Of a stretch of DNA of 52,135 nt, positions 7,368-15,592 are shown one piece after another (the first letter of the stretch is position 1; each line of letters begins with the position of its first letter). A program made the position numbers and the translations under genes. The notes below the pieces were generated by a model that saw only the letters and a program-made list of their open reading frames with translations, did not search any database and was not told the origin of the DNA. The DNA lies in assembly GCA_903824725.1 (NCBI GenBank), contig CAIJXU010000040.1:1-52135 (forward strand), given 5' to 3'. Origin of the DNA: an uncultured Bacteroidota bacterium. Lineage in GTDB: Bacteria; Bacteroidota; Bacteroidia; Chitinophagales; Chitinophagaceae.

Positions 7368-9023
7368 ATGTTATCCAAATTAGAAATACATAATTACATC
7401 TTGATTGATCAACTCAGTGTTGATTTATCAAGTAAGCTATCTGTCATCACGGGTGAAACTGGTGCGGGTAAAAGTATTATTATGGGTGCCCTTGGTCTTA
7501 TATTGGGTGATCGTGCTGATAGTTCTGTTTGCAGAGATGCTTCAAAAAAATGTTTTATCGAAGGTCATTTTTTATTGCATGATAAAAATGTTTACCAATC
7601 TTTTTTCTCGGAACACGATATTGAATTAACCGATGATCTTATTATTCGTCGTGAAATTAATGCCCAAGGAAAATCAAGGGCTTTTATCAACGACACTCCT
7701 ATTAATTTAAATGACCTTAGGCAACTGACTTCACAATTAGTGGATTTACATCAGCAATTTGATACCCTCACATTAGGGGACACCGATTTTCAACGCACCG
7801 TCATGGACGCCCTTGCTGCAGTTCAAAAGGACCTCACACAGTATCAATCTATTTTTCATAAATGGAAGGAGCATCAAAAACAACTTTCAGATTTAATTCT
7901 TCAACGTGATGAGTTTGAAAAAACAGAAAGTTATAAAAAACATTTATTAGAGGAATTAGCAGCACTTCAACTTAAAGAAAATGAATTAGAGGAAATTGAA
8001 AAGGAACTTAAGTTTTTAGAAAACGCAGTGACCATCAAAGGTCAAATTGACCATAGCTTACAAATATTAGATGGCACCGAAAATCCTATGGTGCAACAAT
8101 TAAAACAAATTGCACATAATTTAGACAGCATTGTAAAATGGCAACCCGAATTTGCACCTTTACTTGAAAGATTAAAAGCAGCACAAATTGAATTGGTGGA
8201 TGTAGCAAGTGAACTAAGCACCTGGCAGGATAAAATAGATTTTGATGATAAAAAAATGTCCCAGCTTCAGGATCGTTTATCCGAGGGTTATAGTTTACAA
8301 AAAAAGCATAAAGTACAAACTACAAACGAACTTATTAGCATTCAAAACCAATTAGAACAGGACTTGACAGCAGTATTAAGTTTAGATGATGCCATTACAC
8401 ATCTTTCCAATCAAGTAAAGGCGGATGAAAAACAAGTGTTAGAACAAGCATCTGCTTTATCGATTAAAAGAAATAAAGAGATGGCCCCTTTTACCAAAAA
8501 TGTAAATCAATTATTGCATCAGGTGGGTATGCCCAATGCTAAAATAAAAGTGAGCATCGATGAAGTACCTTGCAACCAATGGGGAAAAGATAAAATTGAC
8601 TTTTTATTCGACGCTAATAATACACAAAAATTTGAACCCATTAAAAAAGTGGCCAGCGGTGGTGAATTAAGTCGATTAATGCTTTGTATTAAATCGCTTG
8701 TGGCTAAATCAATTGATTTACCTACCATGATTTTTGATGAAATTGATACCGGCATTTCGGGTGAGCCTGCTAAACAAGTAGGTTTACTATTACAAAGCTT
8801 GGGACAAACAAGGCAGGTTTTATGTATTACCCACCAACCTCAGATTGCAGCTAAGGGCCATGCGCATCTTTTTGTTTACAAAGAGCAAAAGGGAGCCACT
8901 ACGAACACTTTTTTAAGAATGCTGACCCCTGCAGAGCGTATTCAACATATTGCACTCATGATTGGCGGTGATCCACCAAGCAAGTCCGCTTTGGAAAATG
9001 CCAAAGAGCTTTTAGCTTCTTAA
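7368..9023 (+). CDS. recN: DNA repair protein RecN
   Basis: SMC-like ATPase that acts at DNA double-strand breaks in recombinational repair. Walker A is GETGAGKS (residues 29-36). A long two-armed coiled coil spans roughly residues 160-390. The ABC-type signature ASGGELSRLML and Walker B TMIFDEIDTGISGEPA follow, then the His-containing VLCITHQPQIAA. The 551-aa length equals that of typical RecN. The in-frame ATG at 7329 adds 13 non-conserved residues, so the family start MLSKLEIHNY at 7368 is used. A weak promoter match (TTTG at 7328-7331, N20, TATCTTGC) lies just upstream. Confidence 0.97.
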   Translation: MLSKLEIHNYILIDQLSVDLSSKLSVITGETGAGKSIIMGALGLILGDRADSSVCRDASKKCFIEGHFLLHDKNVYQSFFSEHDIELTDDLIIRREINAQGKSRAFINDTPINLNDLRQLTSQLVDLHQQFDTLTLGDTDFQRTVMDALAAVQKDLTQYQSIFHKWKEHQKQLSDLILQRDEFEKTESYKKHLLEELAALQLKENELEEIEKELKFLENAVTIKGQIDHSLQILDGTENPMVQQLKQIAHNLDSIVKWQPEFAPLLERLKAAQIELVDVASELSTWQDKIDFDDKKMSQLQDRLSEGYSLQKKHKVQTTNELISIQNQLEQDLTAVLSLDDAITHLSNQVKADEKQVLEQASALSIKRNKEMAPFTKNVNQLLHQVGMPNAKIKVSIDEVPCNQWGKDKIDFLFDANNTQKFEPIKKVASGGELSRLMLCIKSLVAKSIDLPTMIFDEIDTGISGEPAKQVGLLLQSLGQTRQVLCITHQPQIAAKGHAHLFVYKEQKGATTNTFLRMLTPAERIQHIALMIGGDPPSKSALENAKELLAS

Positions 9024-9121
9024 GTAGGGACCTATTTCTTGATTTAACTACATCCTAACTTTATTATTGCTTTTTATTGGATATTATAATTATTTTTACA
9101 GCAATTAAATAAACCATAAAC

Positions 9122-9943
9122 ATGGCATACAATTTATTGAAAGGTAAGAGAGGTATTATCACAGGTGCATTAGACAGTAATTCAATCGCTTGGAAAGTGG
9201 CCGAAAAGGCACACGAGGAAGGCGCTACTTTTGTTTTAACCAATGCCCCCATTGCAATGCGTATGGGTGAGATTAATGGACTTGCTGAAAAAACAAATTC
9301 TAAAATTGTTCCAGCAGATGCCACTAGTGTAGAGGAATTAACCAACTTGTTTACTCAGTCTCAAGATATTTTAGGTGGTAAAATTGACTTTGTTTTACAC
9401 TCAATTGGAATGAGTGTTAATATTCGTAAAAAAATCGCTTACCCTGAATTGAATTACGATTACTATGCTAAAGGCGTAGATGTTTCTGCGATGTCATTAC
9501 ATAAAATGTTAAGTGTCGCTTATAAATTAGACGCCTTAAATGACCATGCAAGTGTGGTGGCTTTAACTTATGCTGCAGCACAACGCACTTTTCCTTTTTA
9601 TACCGACATGGCCGATATTAAAGCATTATTAGAGTCCATCGCAAGAAGCTTTGGATATCATTATGGCTTAAGAAATAAAGTTCGTGTAAACACTGTATCA
9701 CAATCTCCTACCAAAACAACAGCAGGTACTGGTATTAAAGGATTTGGTGACTTTTTTGATTACGCAAACGCCATTGCTCCATTAGGCAACGCCACTGCGG
9801 AAGATTGCGCTAACTATTGTGTTACTTTGTTTTCAGATTTAACCAAAATGGTTACCATGCAAAATTTATTTCATGATGGTGGTTATTCTACCACTGGTGT
9901 AAGTGATTTAATTATGCAAAAAGCAGGTATTACCGAAGGTTAA
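9122..9943 (+). CDS. fabI: Enoyl-ACP reductase FabI
   Basis: NAD(P)H-dependent reduction of trans-2-enoyl-ACP, the last step of each fatty acid elongation cycle. Short-chain dehydrogenase fold: the N-terminal GIITGALDSNSIAW has the FabI-type serine-containing nucleotide loop, and VLHSIG follows. The catalytic Tyr160 and Lys167 are separated by six residues (YTDMADIK), the FabI spacing; SQSPTKTTAG is a divergent version of the usual substrate-loop segment. 273 aa. A sugar-transporter gene starts 33 nt downstream and may share its transcript. A weak TATTTTTA box lies at 9091-9098. Confidence 0.93.
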   Translation: MAYNLLKGKRGIITGALDSNSIAWKVAEKAHEEGATFVLTNAPIAMRMGEINGLAEKTNSKIVPADATSVEELTNLFTQSQDILGGKIDFVLHSIGMSVNIRKKIAYPELNYDYYAKGVDVSAMSLHKMLSVAYKLDALNDHASVVALTYAAAQRTFPFYTDMADIKALLESIARSFGYHYGLRNKVRVNTVSQSPTKTTAGTGIKGFGDFFDYANAIAPLGNATAEDCANYCVTLFSDLTKMVTMQNLFHDGGYSTTGVSDLIMQKAGITEG

Positions 9944-9976
9944 TAAAAAAATAGATCTACCCATAAATAATAAATT

Positions 9977-10249
9977 ATGAGCAATAAAGAAATTAATCCC
10001 AAACTAGTAGAAGCCATTGGTTACCTTGGCTCACTATTAAGTTGTATCACTTTTGTGCCTCAAGTTTATTTATCTTGGAAGTCACATAGCGTAGGGGATT
10101 TAAGTTTATTAATGGTATTGATTGTGAACTTTAGCTGTATTGTATGGTTGACTTATGCTTATTTAATTAAAAGCCGTCCTGTACTTATTGCAAACACCAT
10201 TGTTTTAATATTGAGTTTAATGTTATTGTATTTTAAATTAACTTTCTAA
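9977..10249 (+). CDS. SemiSWEET-type sugar transporter
   Basis: Small membrane protein of the SWEET/PQ-loop family, predicted to move sugars passively through the inner membrane as a dimer. The 90 aa hold three hydrophobic helices (about residues 12-32, 41-62 and 68-88), the bacterial half-size SWEET layout. The conserved proline motif FVPQVYLSWKS is in helix 1. It follows fabI by 33 nt and is closed by a strong terminator. The substrate cannot be named from sequence. Confidence 0.88.
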   Translation: MSNKEINPKLVEAIGYLGSLLSCITFVPQVYLSWKSHSVGDLSLLMVLIVNFSCIVWLTYAYLIKSRPVLIANTIVLILSLMLLYFKLTF

Positions 10250-10284
10250 GAATAGCTTTTAGCGTTTTTTAAAAGCGCACCAAT

Positions 10285-10319
10285 AAAAAAGGGTCGCCGA
10301 TTGATCGGGACCCTTTTTT
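10285..10319. terminator. Bidirectional terminator between the SemiSWEET and DUF2795 genes
   Basis: AAAAAAGGGTC (10285-10295) and GACCCTTTTTT (10309-10319) form a perfect 11-bp stem with a 13-nt loop. The T-run on one strand and the A-run on the other let it work in both directions, as expected between convergent genes. Confidence 0.88.
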
Positions 10320-10349
10320 AATATTCTTGATGTTAAGAGATTAAAGTAA

Positions 10350-10571
10350 TTAATACTCATCTTCATTAAACATAAAATCCTCATTACTTGGGTAATCGGG
10401 CCAGATGTCATCTATACTTTCATATACCTCACCTTCGTCTTCTAACTCTTGTAAATTTTCTACTACATCTAATGGCGCACCACTACGAATAGAATAATCT
10501 ATCAATTCATCTTTTGTAGCCGGCCAAGGGGCTTCCTCTAAATAACTGGCTAATTCTAAAGTCCAAAACAT
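10350..10571 (-). CDS. DUF2795 domain protein
   Basis: Small acidic cytoplasmic protein (73 aa) of the DUF2795 family, which is widespread and strongly conserved in Bacteroidota; function unknown. It begins MFWTLELASYLEEAPWPATK and ends in an acidic tail (FMFNEDEY). I used the ATG at 10571. The frame stays open to 10721, but the extra 50 residues are not family-like and would run through the promoter at 10586-10616 and into the divergent lolD. Pattern DELIDYSIRSGAPLDVVENL suggests a helical fold, perhaps nucleic-acid related, but this is a guess. Confidence 0.9.
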   Translation of the reverse strand: MFWTLELASYLEEAPWPATKDELIDYSIRSGAPLDVVENLQELEDEGEVYESIDDIWPDYPSNEDFMFNEDEY

Positions 10572-10585
10572 AGGTTTCTTTTTTG

Positions 10586-10616
10586 CAAAAGTAGCCGTAT
10601 AAATGATACTACCAAA
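10586..10616 (-). promoter_or_regulatory. Predicted promoter of the DUF2795 gene
   Basis: On the minus strand TTTG (10616-10613), a 19-nt spacer and TACTTTTG (10593-10586) match the Bacteroidota housekeeping promoter exactly. The box ends 14 nt before the start codon at 10571, which also supports that start. Confidence 0.7.
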
Positions 10617-10653
10617 TGTGTTTTTTCTACAGGATGTAAACAAATCGTGAAAT

Positions 10654-10686
10654 TTTGCCAAAATTGGGTCGGTAATCGTAGGTTTG
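10654..10686 (+). promoter_or_regulatory. Predicted lolD promoter, leaderless arrangement
   Basis: TTTG (10654-10657), a 21-nt spacer and TAGGTTTG (10679-10686) precede the lolD ATG by only 4 nt. Since transcription normally starts a few bases after this box, the mRNA probably begins at or next to the start codon. Confidence 0.6.
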
Positions 10687-10690
10687 TAGC

Positions 10691-11359
10691 ATGGAAAAGC
10701 AGCCAAAACTATTAGTTGCACAGGATATATATAAAAATTATGGCAATATTTCGGTCCTAAAAGGGGTTTCCCTTGAGGTAAATAGGGCCGAGATGGTTTG
10801 TATTGTTGGCGCCTCAGGGGCCGGCAAATCGACTCTTTTATACATTGTAAGCAGTCTTGAAAAGGCCGATAGCGGGCAAATATTATTTGAAAATCAAGAC
10901 ATTAGTTTACTATCCAATAAGCAGCTTTCCAACTACCGAAATAACCAAATTGGATTTGTTTTTCAATTCCATCATTTATTACCCGAATTCACTGCCTTAG
11001 AAAATATTTGTATCCCAGGTTGGATAGGTCATAAACCCAAAAAACAAGTTGATACCAAGGCTATGGAACTCCTAGACTTTATGGGCTTGGCCGATAAAAA
11101 AGATAAAAAACCGAATAGTTTATCGGGTGGCGAACAACAACGCATTGCTGTGGCGCGTGCTTTAATCAATAGCCCTTCCTTAATTTTTGCTGACGAACCC
11201 ACTGGAAATTTAGACAGTGCTAATGCAACAGCACTTCACGAATTATTTATTCAATGTCGAGATACTTTTAACCAAAGTTTTTTAATTGTTACGCACAATG
11301 AATCATTGGCGCAAATGAGCAACCGAACTTTACATATGAAAGATGGTAAAATAATATAG
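10691..11359 (+). CDS. lolD: Lipoprotein-releasing ABC transporter ATPase LolD
   Basis: ATPase of the LolCDE-type complex that extracts mature lipoproteins from the inner membrane. Walker A GASGAGKS (residues 40-47), [17 protein letters not shown] around the Q-loop, signature LSGGEQQR, Walker [14 protein letters not shown] and the switch His in LIVTHN are all intact. The stretch after Walker A ([13 protein letters not shown]) and the [10 protein letters not shown] segment are typical of LolD rather than MacB. 222 aa. No permease gene is adjacent, so its membrane partners must be elsewhere. It is divergent from the DUF2795 gene and ends 2 nt from the convergent adenosyltransferase gene. Confidence 0.9.
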   Translation: MEKQPKLLVAQDIYKNYGNISVLKGVSLEVNRAEMVCIVGASGAGKSTLLYIVSSLEKADSGQILFENQDISLLSNKQLSNYRNNQIGFVFQFHHLLPEFTALENICIPGWIGHKPKKQVDTKAMELLDFMGLADKKDKKPNSLSGGEQQRIAVARALINSPSLIFADEPTGNLDSANATALHELFIQCRDTFNQSFLIVTHNESLAQMSNRTLHMKDGKII

Positions 11360-11361
11360 TG

Positions 11362-11916
11362 CTATACCCTAGCTTTCCACGGCATATCAACTACGCCATT
11401 TAAATGCCCAATATACCTAGCTAAAACAAATAAATAATCACTTAGTCGGTTTAGGTATTTTATAACGATAGGTTCTACAAATAAATTTTCTTCTTGCAAG
11501 TTCACACACCATCTTTCGGCACGGCGACAAACACATCTTGCGACATGTGTCATTGAAATAGCACTATGCCCTACTGGCAAAATAAATGATTTCATGGGCG
11601 ACAAAACTTCATTCATTTTATCAATCTCCTTTTCCAAATTAGTAATATCCAGTTCGGTTAAATCAGGAATCTGAATGGCAGATTCTTTGCCTGGATCGCA
11701 AGCCAAGTGAGAGCCCACTGTAAATAAACGATCTTGGACTTCATTTAATACTTTTTGAATTTGCTCATTATTGCACATATCACTCACCAATCCAATAAAT
11801 GAATTCAATTCATCTACTGTACCATAGGATTCAATACGAATATGACTTTTAGGAACCCTTGTTCCACCTATTAATGATGTTTTTCCTTCATCCCCTGCTT
11901 TTGTATAAATTTTCAT
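11362..11916 (-). CDS. ATP:cob(I)alamin adenosyltransferase, PduO type
   Basis: Transfers the adenosyl group of ATP to cob(I)alamin to make adenosylcobalamin. The N-terminal signature YTKAGDEGKTSLIGGTRV and ESYGTVDELNSFIG form the ATP-binding region; VARCVCRRAERWCV and LNRLSDYLFVLARY carry the conserved Arg, Asn and Asp residues of PduO-type (MMAB-like) enzymes. 184 aa, all helical. No cobalamin biosynthesis or B12-dependent genes are nearby, and no B12-riboswitch-like structure is seen in the short upstream region. A TAGATTTG box (11968-11975) lies 51 nt upstream. Confidence 0.93.
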   Translation of the reverse strand: MKIYTKAGDEGKTSLIGGTRVPKSHIRIESYGTVDELNSFIGLVSDMCNNEQIQKVLNEVQDRLFTVGSHLACDPGKESAIQIPDLTELDITNLEKEIDKMNEVLSPMKSFILPVGHSAISMTHVARCVCRRAERWCVNLQEENLFVEPIVIKYLNRLSDYLFVLARYIGHLNGVVDMPWKARV

Positions 11917-11998
11917 ACTGTTATTATTGTGCTGTAGCTTTTATTTTTAAAGCTTTCATTGATGTAACAAATCTAATAAAATAAAGTTCACTTTCACA

Positions 11999-12027
11999 TA
12001 AAAAAAGCCTCCCGTAATGAGAAGCTT
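11999..12027 (-). terminator. Terminator after the MacB-type ATPase gene
   Basis: On the minus strand AAGCTTCTC, the loop ATTAC and GGGAGGCTT form a 9-bp stem with two G-U pairs, followed by a seven-T run (12006-12000). It ends the gatC-ATPase transcript before the adenosyltransferase gene. Confidence 0.78.
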
Positions 12028-12072
12028 TATTATTATTTTATGAGATCAAACCGCCTGATGAGCATATGCAGC

Positions 12073-12768
12073 TTATTTATGGCCTGTGTTCAAAGTGTCG
12101 GTTTCAATATTTCCATCTCTTAATCGAACCACCCTATGTGCATATTTTGCAATATCCTCTTCGTGCGTCACTAAAATCACGGTATTCCCAGATGAGTGAA
12201 TTTTACCAAATAATTCCATGACTTCTACCGATGTTTTAGAATCCAAATTACCTGTGGGTTCATCCGCTAATAAAATTGATGGATTATTGACCAAGGCGCG
12301 GGCAATGGCAACTCTTTGAATTTGACCTCCACTTAATTCATTGGATTTATGATGACTTCTATCGGCTAATCCTACTTTTTCAAGTGCGACCATGGCGCGT
12401 TCTATTCTGTCTTTTTTTGGAATACCAGCGTACACTAATGGCAATGCCACATTTTCAGCAGCAGATAATCTTGGCAATAAATTAAATTGTTGAAATACAA
12501 AACCAATTTCTACATTACGAATACCCGCTAATTCGTCATCGGTCATTTTACTTACATCATGACCATTTAAATTGTACATCCCTTTTGTTGGCGAATCCAA
12601 ACATCCTAAAATATTCATCAATGTACTTTTACCGCTACCTGAGGGACCCATAAGCGCCACATATTCATTTGAAACAATATCAAGATTAATTCCTTTTAGT
12701 ACGGGTATCGCTTGGCCCGCCATAAAATAACTTTTTTGCAAATCCCTTAACTGTATAACTGATGACAT
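12073..12768 (-). CDS. ABC transporter ATP-binding protein, MacB/LolD type
   Basis: ATPase subunit of a MacB-like transporter (export, lipoprotein release or cell-division type). Walker A GPSGSGKS (residues 41-48), [17 protein letters not shown], signature ELSGGQIQR, Walker [14 protein letters not shown] and switch His in LVTHEED are complete. The [12 protein letters not shown] stretch after Walker A points to the MacB ATPase group. 231 aa, no membrane segment. It starts 7 nt after gatC and is probably co-transcribed. No permease or membrane-fusion gene lies nearby, so the cargo is unknown. It differs clearly from lolD at 10691. Confidence 0.85.
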   Translation of the reverse strand: MSSVIQLRDLQKSYFMAGQAIPVLKGINLDIVSNEYVALMGPSGSGKSTLMNILGCLDSPTKGMYNLNGHDVSKMTDDELAGIRNVEIGFVFQQFNLLPRLSAAENVALPLVYAGIPKKDRIERAMVALEKVGLADRSHHKSNELSGGQIQRVAIARALVNNPSILLADEPTGNLDSKTSVEVMELFGKIHSSGNTVILVTHEEDIAKYAHRVVRLRDGNIETDTLNTGHK

Positions 12769-12775
12769 CTTTTTT

Positions 12776-13066
12776 TTATTTATTGATTACTTTAGGCACT
12801 TTTATAAAAACACCATTTTGACTAGGTGCGTTTTTTAACGCTTCTTCACGTTCAATGGATCCATTGATTTCATCTGAGCGAAGTACATTCACACTATCCC
12901 CCATATGCATTAAGGGAACTGTTCCAGTTGTATCTAACTCATTTAATTTTTCAACAAAACCAACTAAGTCCTGCATATCGACCACCAATTTGTCCATCTT
13001 ATCAGGGGCTACATTGAGTCTTGATAAATGGGCCAAGTGGCTTACTAATTTTTGGTCTACTTGCAT
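12776..13066 (-). CDS. gatC: Asp-tRNA(Asn)/Glu-tRNA(Gln) amidotransferase subunit C
   Basis: Small stabilising subunit of GatCAB, which amidates misacylated Glu-tRNA(Gln) or Asp-tRNA(Asn). The 96 aa show the family start [17 protein letters not shown] and the C-terminal [21 protein letters not shown]. The ATG at 13066 is chosen over 13141: the extra 25 residues are unlike GatC, and an exact TACATTTG box lies between the two starts, 4 nt before this ATG. gatA and gatB are not in the window. Confidence 0.95.
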   Translation of the reverse strand: MQVDQKLVSHLAHLSRLNVAPDKMDKLVVDMQDLVGFVEKLNELDTTGTVPLMHMGDSVNVLRSDEINGSIEREEALKNAPSQNGVFIKVPKVINK

Positions 13067-13070
13067 AATA

Positions 13071-13100
13071 CAAATGTAAACCAAAGGATTCATCCTCCAA
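13071..13100 (-). promoter_or_regulatory. Predicted gatC promoter, leaderless arrangement
   Basis: On the minus strand TTG (13100-13098), a 19-nt spacer and TACATTTG (13078-13071) end 4 nt before the gatC ATG. The predicted transcript start falls at the start codon. Confidence 0.6.
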
Positions 13101-13168
13101 GGCGCAATGGTTAAAAGGTCAAATGAAACAACCAGTGGCAAAAAAAAGAGGGGAAAATGAAAGTTTTT

Positions 13169-13200
13169 TTTGAAAATAGTTGCATAACTAACTAATTTTA
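13169..13200 (+). promoter_or_regulatory. Possible promoter of the FadN-type gene
   Basis: TTTG (13169-13172), a 20-nt spacer and TAATTTTA (13193-13200) match the TTTG/TAnnTTTG pattern with one mismatch, 15 nt before the start codon. Confidence 0.4.
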
Positions 13201-13215
13201 CAAAAATGGGATATT

Positions 13216-15588
13216 ATGCAAAGATCAATCAAAAAAGTAGCGGTATTAGGAAGTGGTGTAATGGGCTCTCGAATTGCTTGTCATTTTGCAGGTATTGGAG
13301 TGGAAGTTTTATTATTAGATATGCTACAACCTGGATCCAATGAAAGCACCCTTAAAAAAGAAAGGAACCAATTAGTGGATAGTTCATTACAAGCGGCCAT
13401 TAAATCCAACCCTTCTCCATTATACTTAACCAAATTTGCACAAAATATAAGTACAGGAAATTTTACAGATGATATCCAAAAGATTAGTGCAGTAGATTGG
13501 ATCATTGAAGTAGTGGTAGAAAGACTAGATATAAAAAAATTAATTTACGACGAAGTTGAAAAATATAGAAAGCCTGGGACATTAATTAGTTCTAATACTT
13601 CGGGTATACCTATTCATTTAATGGCCGAAGGCCGGTCGGATGATTTTCAAAAACATTTTTGTGGCACTCACTTTTTTAATCCTCCAAGATATTTAAGATT
13701 ATTGGAAGTAATTCCTACTCCAAAAACAGATCCTGCTGTCGTGGATTTTCACATGCACTATGGCGATGTATTTTTAGGAAAAACAACAGTGCTTTGTAAA
13801 GATACACCAGCCTTTATCGCTAATAGAGTAGGCGTTTTTAGCATGATGAGTGTTTTACATATCATGGAGAAATTAGAACTCAGCATTGACGAAATTGAAT
13901 CCATCACGGGACCCATTATGGGTCGTCCTAAATCGGCCACTTTCCGCACTGCCGATGTAGTGGGAATTGATACCTTAGTTAAAGTAGCCAATGGCGTAGC
14001 GGCGAGTTGTCCCAATGATGAAGCAAAAAATATTTTTACATTGCCTACATGGCTTGAAAAAATGGTGGCTGAAAATTGGCTAGGCGATAAAACCGGTCAG
14101 GGATTTTTTAAGAAAATAAAGACAGCTAACTCCAAGGAAATTTTAACCTTGAATTTAAAAACTTTCGAATACGAGCCGCGCGTAAAAGTAAAATTTGCTT
14201 CCATTGGTGTTGCCAAATCCCTTGAAAATTTGCCCGAAAGATTAAAAAGTTTATACGCTGCTTCAGATAAAGCAGGTGAGTTTGTACGTCAATTTCATTT
14301 TGCATTATTTGCTTATATCAGTCACCGTATTCCAGAAATAAGTGATGAATTATATCGCTTAGATGACGCTTTAAAAGCAGGTTTTGGATGGGAGATTGGT
14401 GCTTTTGAAACTTGGAATGAACTAGGCGCTGAACAAGTGATCAAGGATATGAAAATGGCCGGTTATACTTTGGCCCCATGGGTGGAAACGATGTTAAGTA
14501 AGGGCTTATCCTTTTATAAAATACAAGAAGGAAAAAGATATTATTACGATGTGGCTACTGAAGCTTATAAATTAATCCCGGGTAGTGAATCCTTTTTAAT
14601 TTTATCTGATTTAAAAGAAAAAACCATCTGGAAAAATAGCGCTTGCACTTTAGTGGACATGAATGATGGCATTGCTGGATTTAGTTGGAATACCAAAATG
14701 AATAGTATTGGAGGAGAAGTGTTAGAAGGAATCAATAAATCCATTCATCTAGCCGAAGAAAAATTCAACGGATTAGTAATTGCCAATGAAAGTAATTTAT
14801 TTAGTGCTGGTGCCAATGTGGGCATGATATTTATGTTGGCTATTGAACAAGATTATGAGGAACTAGATATGGCAATTCGTACTTTTCAAAATAGTATGAT
14901 GCGCGTGCGCTACTCTTCCATTCCTGTTGTAGTAGCACCCCATGGTCTTTGTCTAGGAGGTGGTTGCGAAATGAACTTACATGCAGATAGTATTTGTGCT
15001 GCTGCAGAAACTTATATCGGATTAGTAGAATTAGGTATTGGCGTTATTCCTGGCGGTGGCGGTACTAAAGAATTAGTATTGCGCGCTTCTGACGAAATGC
15101 ATGCCGATGAACCAGAAACCATTACACTAAATAGAAGATTCATGCAAATTGCTACAGCAAAAGTAGCAACCAGTGCACATGAAGCGATGGATATGGGTAT
15201 TTTAAGAAAAGCACAGGATTTTATTATCTTAAATCAGTCTCGACGCATTACAAAAGCCAAAGACCAAGCACTGCAATTATTTAATGCTGGCTATACACAA
15301 CCACAACAAAGAAAAGATATTAAAGTACTGGGAAAAGCAGGACTAGGTGCATTATACGCAGGCATTAATGGAATGCACAAGGGCGGATATGCCTCAGATC
15401 ATGATGTTAAAGTTGCAAAAAAATTAGCCTTTGTTATGTGTGGTGGCGATTTAAGCGAACCTACTGTTGTGAATGAACAATATTTATTGGACTTAGAACG
15501 CGAAGCCTTTTTAAGTTTATGTGGCGAGAAAAAAACTTTAGAACGCATCCAATCTGTTATCACAGTGGGTCGCCCTATCCGAAATTAA
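13216..15588 (+). CDS. fadN: Bifunctional 3-hydroxyacyl-CoA dehydrogenase / enoyl-CoA hydratase, FadN type
   Basis: Catalyses hydration of enoyl-CoA and NAD-dependent oxidation of 3-hydroxyacyl-CoA in fatty acid beta-oxidation. The dehydrogenase half comes first: the nucleotide motif LGSGVMGSRIA lies at residues 11-21, followed by SNTSGIPI and HFFNPPRYLRLLE. A second dehydrogenase-like helical region covers about 190-450. The hydratase (crotonase) domain covers about 500-700, with the oxyanion-hole segment GLCLGGGCEM near 577-586 and GLVELGIGVIPGGGG. This domain order and the 790-aa length match B. subtilis FadN, not FadB/FadJ. No thiolase or acyl-CoA dehydrogenase gene is adjacent. Confidence 0.9.
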   Translation: MQRSIKKVAVLGSGVMGSRIACHFAGIGVEVLLLDMLQPGSNESTLKKERNQLVDSSLQAAIKSNPSPLYLTKFAQNISTGNFTDDIQKISAVDWIIEVVVERLDIKKLIYDEVEKYRKPGTLISSNTSGIPIHLMAEGRSDDFQKHFCGTHFFNPPRYLRLLEVIPTPKTDPAVVDFHMHYGDVFLGKTTVLCKDTPAFIANRVGVFSMMSVLHIMEKLELSIDEIESITGPIMGRPKSATFRTADVVGIDTLVKVANGVAASCPNDEAKNIFTLPTWLEKMVAENWLGDKTGQGFFKKIKTANSKEILTLNLKTFEYEPRVKVKFASIGVAKSLENLPERLKSLYAASDKAGEFVRQFHFALFAYISHRIPEISDELYRLDDALKAGFGWEIGAFETWNELGAEQVIKDMKMAGYTLAPWVETMLSKGLSFYKIQEGKRYYYDVATEAYKLIPGSESFLILSDLKEKTIWKNSACTLVDMNDGIAGFSWNTKMNSIGGEVLEGINKSIHLAEEKFNGLVIANESNLFSAGANVGMIFMLAIEQDYEELDMAIRTFQNSMMRVRYSSIPVVVAPHGLCLGGGCEMNLHADSICAAAETYIGLVELGIGVIPGGGGTKELVLRASDEMHADEPETITLNRRFMQIATAKVATSAHEAMDMGILRKAQDFIILNQSRRITKAKDQALQLFNAGYTQPQQRKDIKVLGKAGLGALYAGINGMHKGGYASDHDVKVAKKLAFVMCGGDLSEPTVVNEQYLLDLEREAFLSLCGEKKTLERIQSVITVGRPIRN

Positions 15589-15592
15589 AGTT

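Noticed and set aside
10572..10721. Longer DUF2795 protein starting at 10721
   Set aside because: The extra 50 residues are unlike the family and would span an excellent promoter and the divergent lolD start.
11917..12000. Possible cobalamin riboswitch ahead of the adenosyltransferase gene
   Set aside because: Fewer than 90 bases are available, they are AT-rich, and I see no B12-box-like segment or multi-stem structure.
12073..12768. A complete MacAB-type efflux system
   Set aside because: Only the ATPase gene is present; there is no permease, fusion protein or outer-membrane channel gene next to it.
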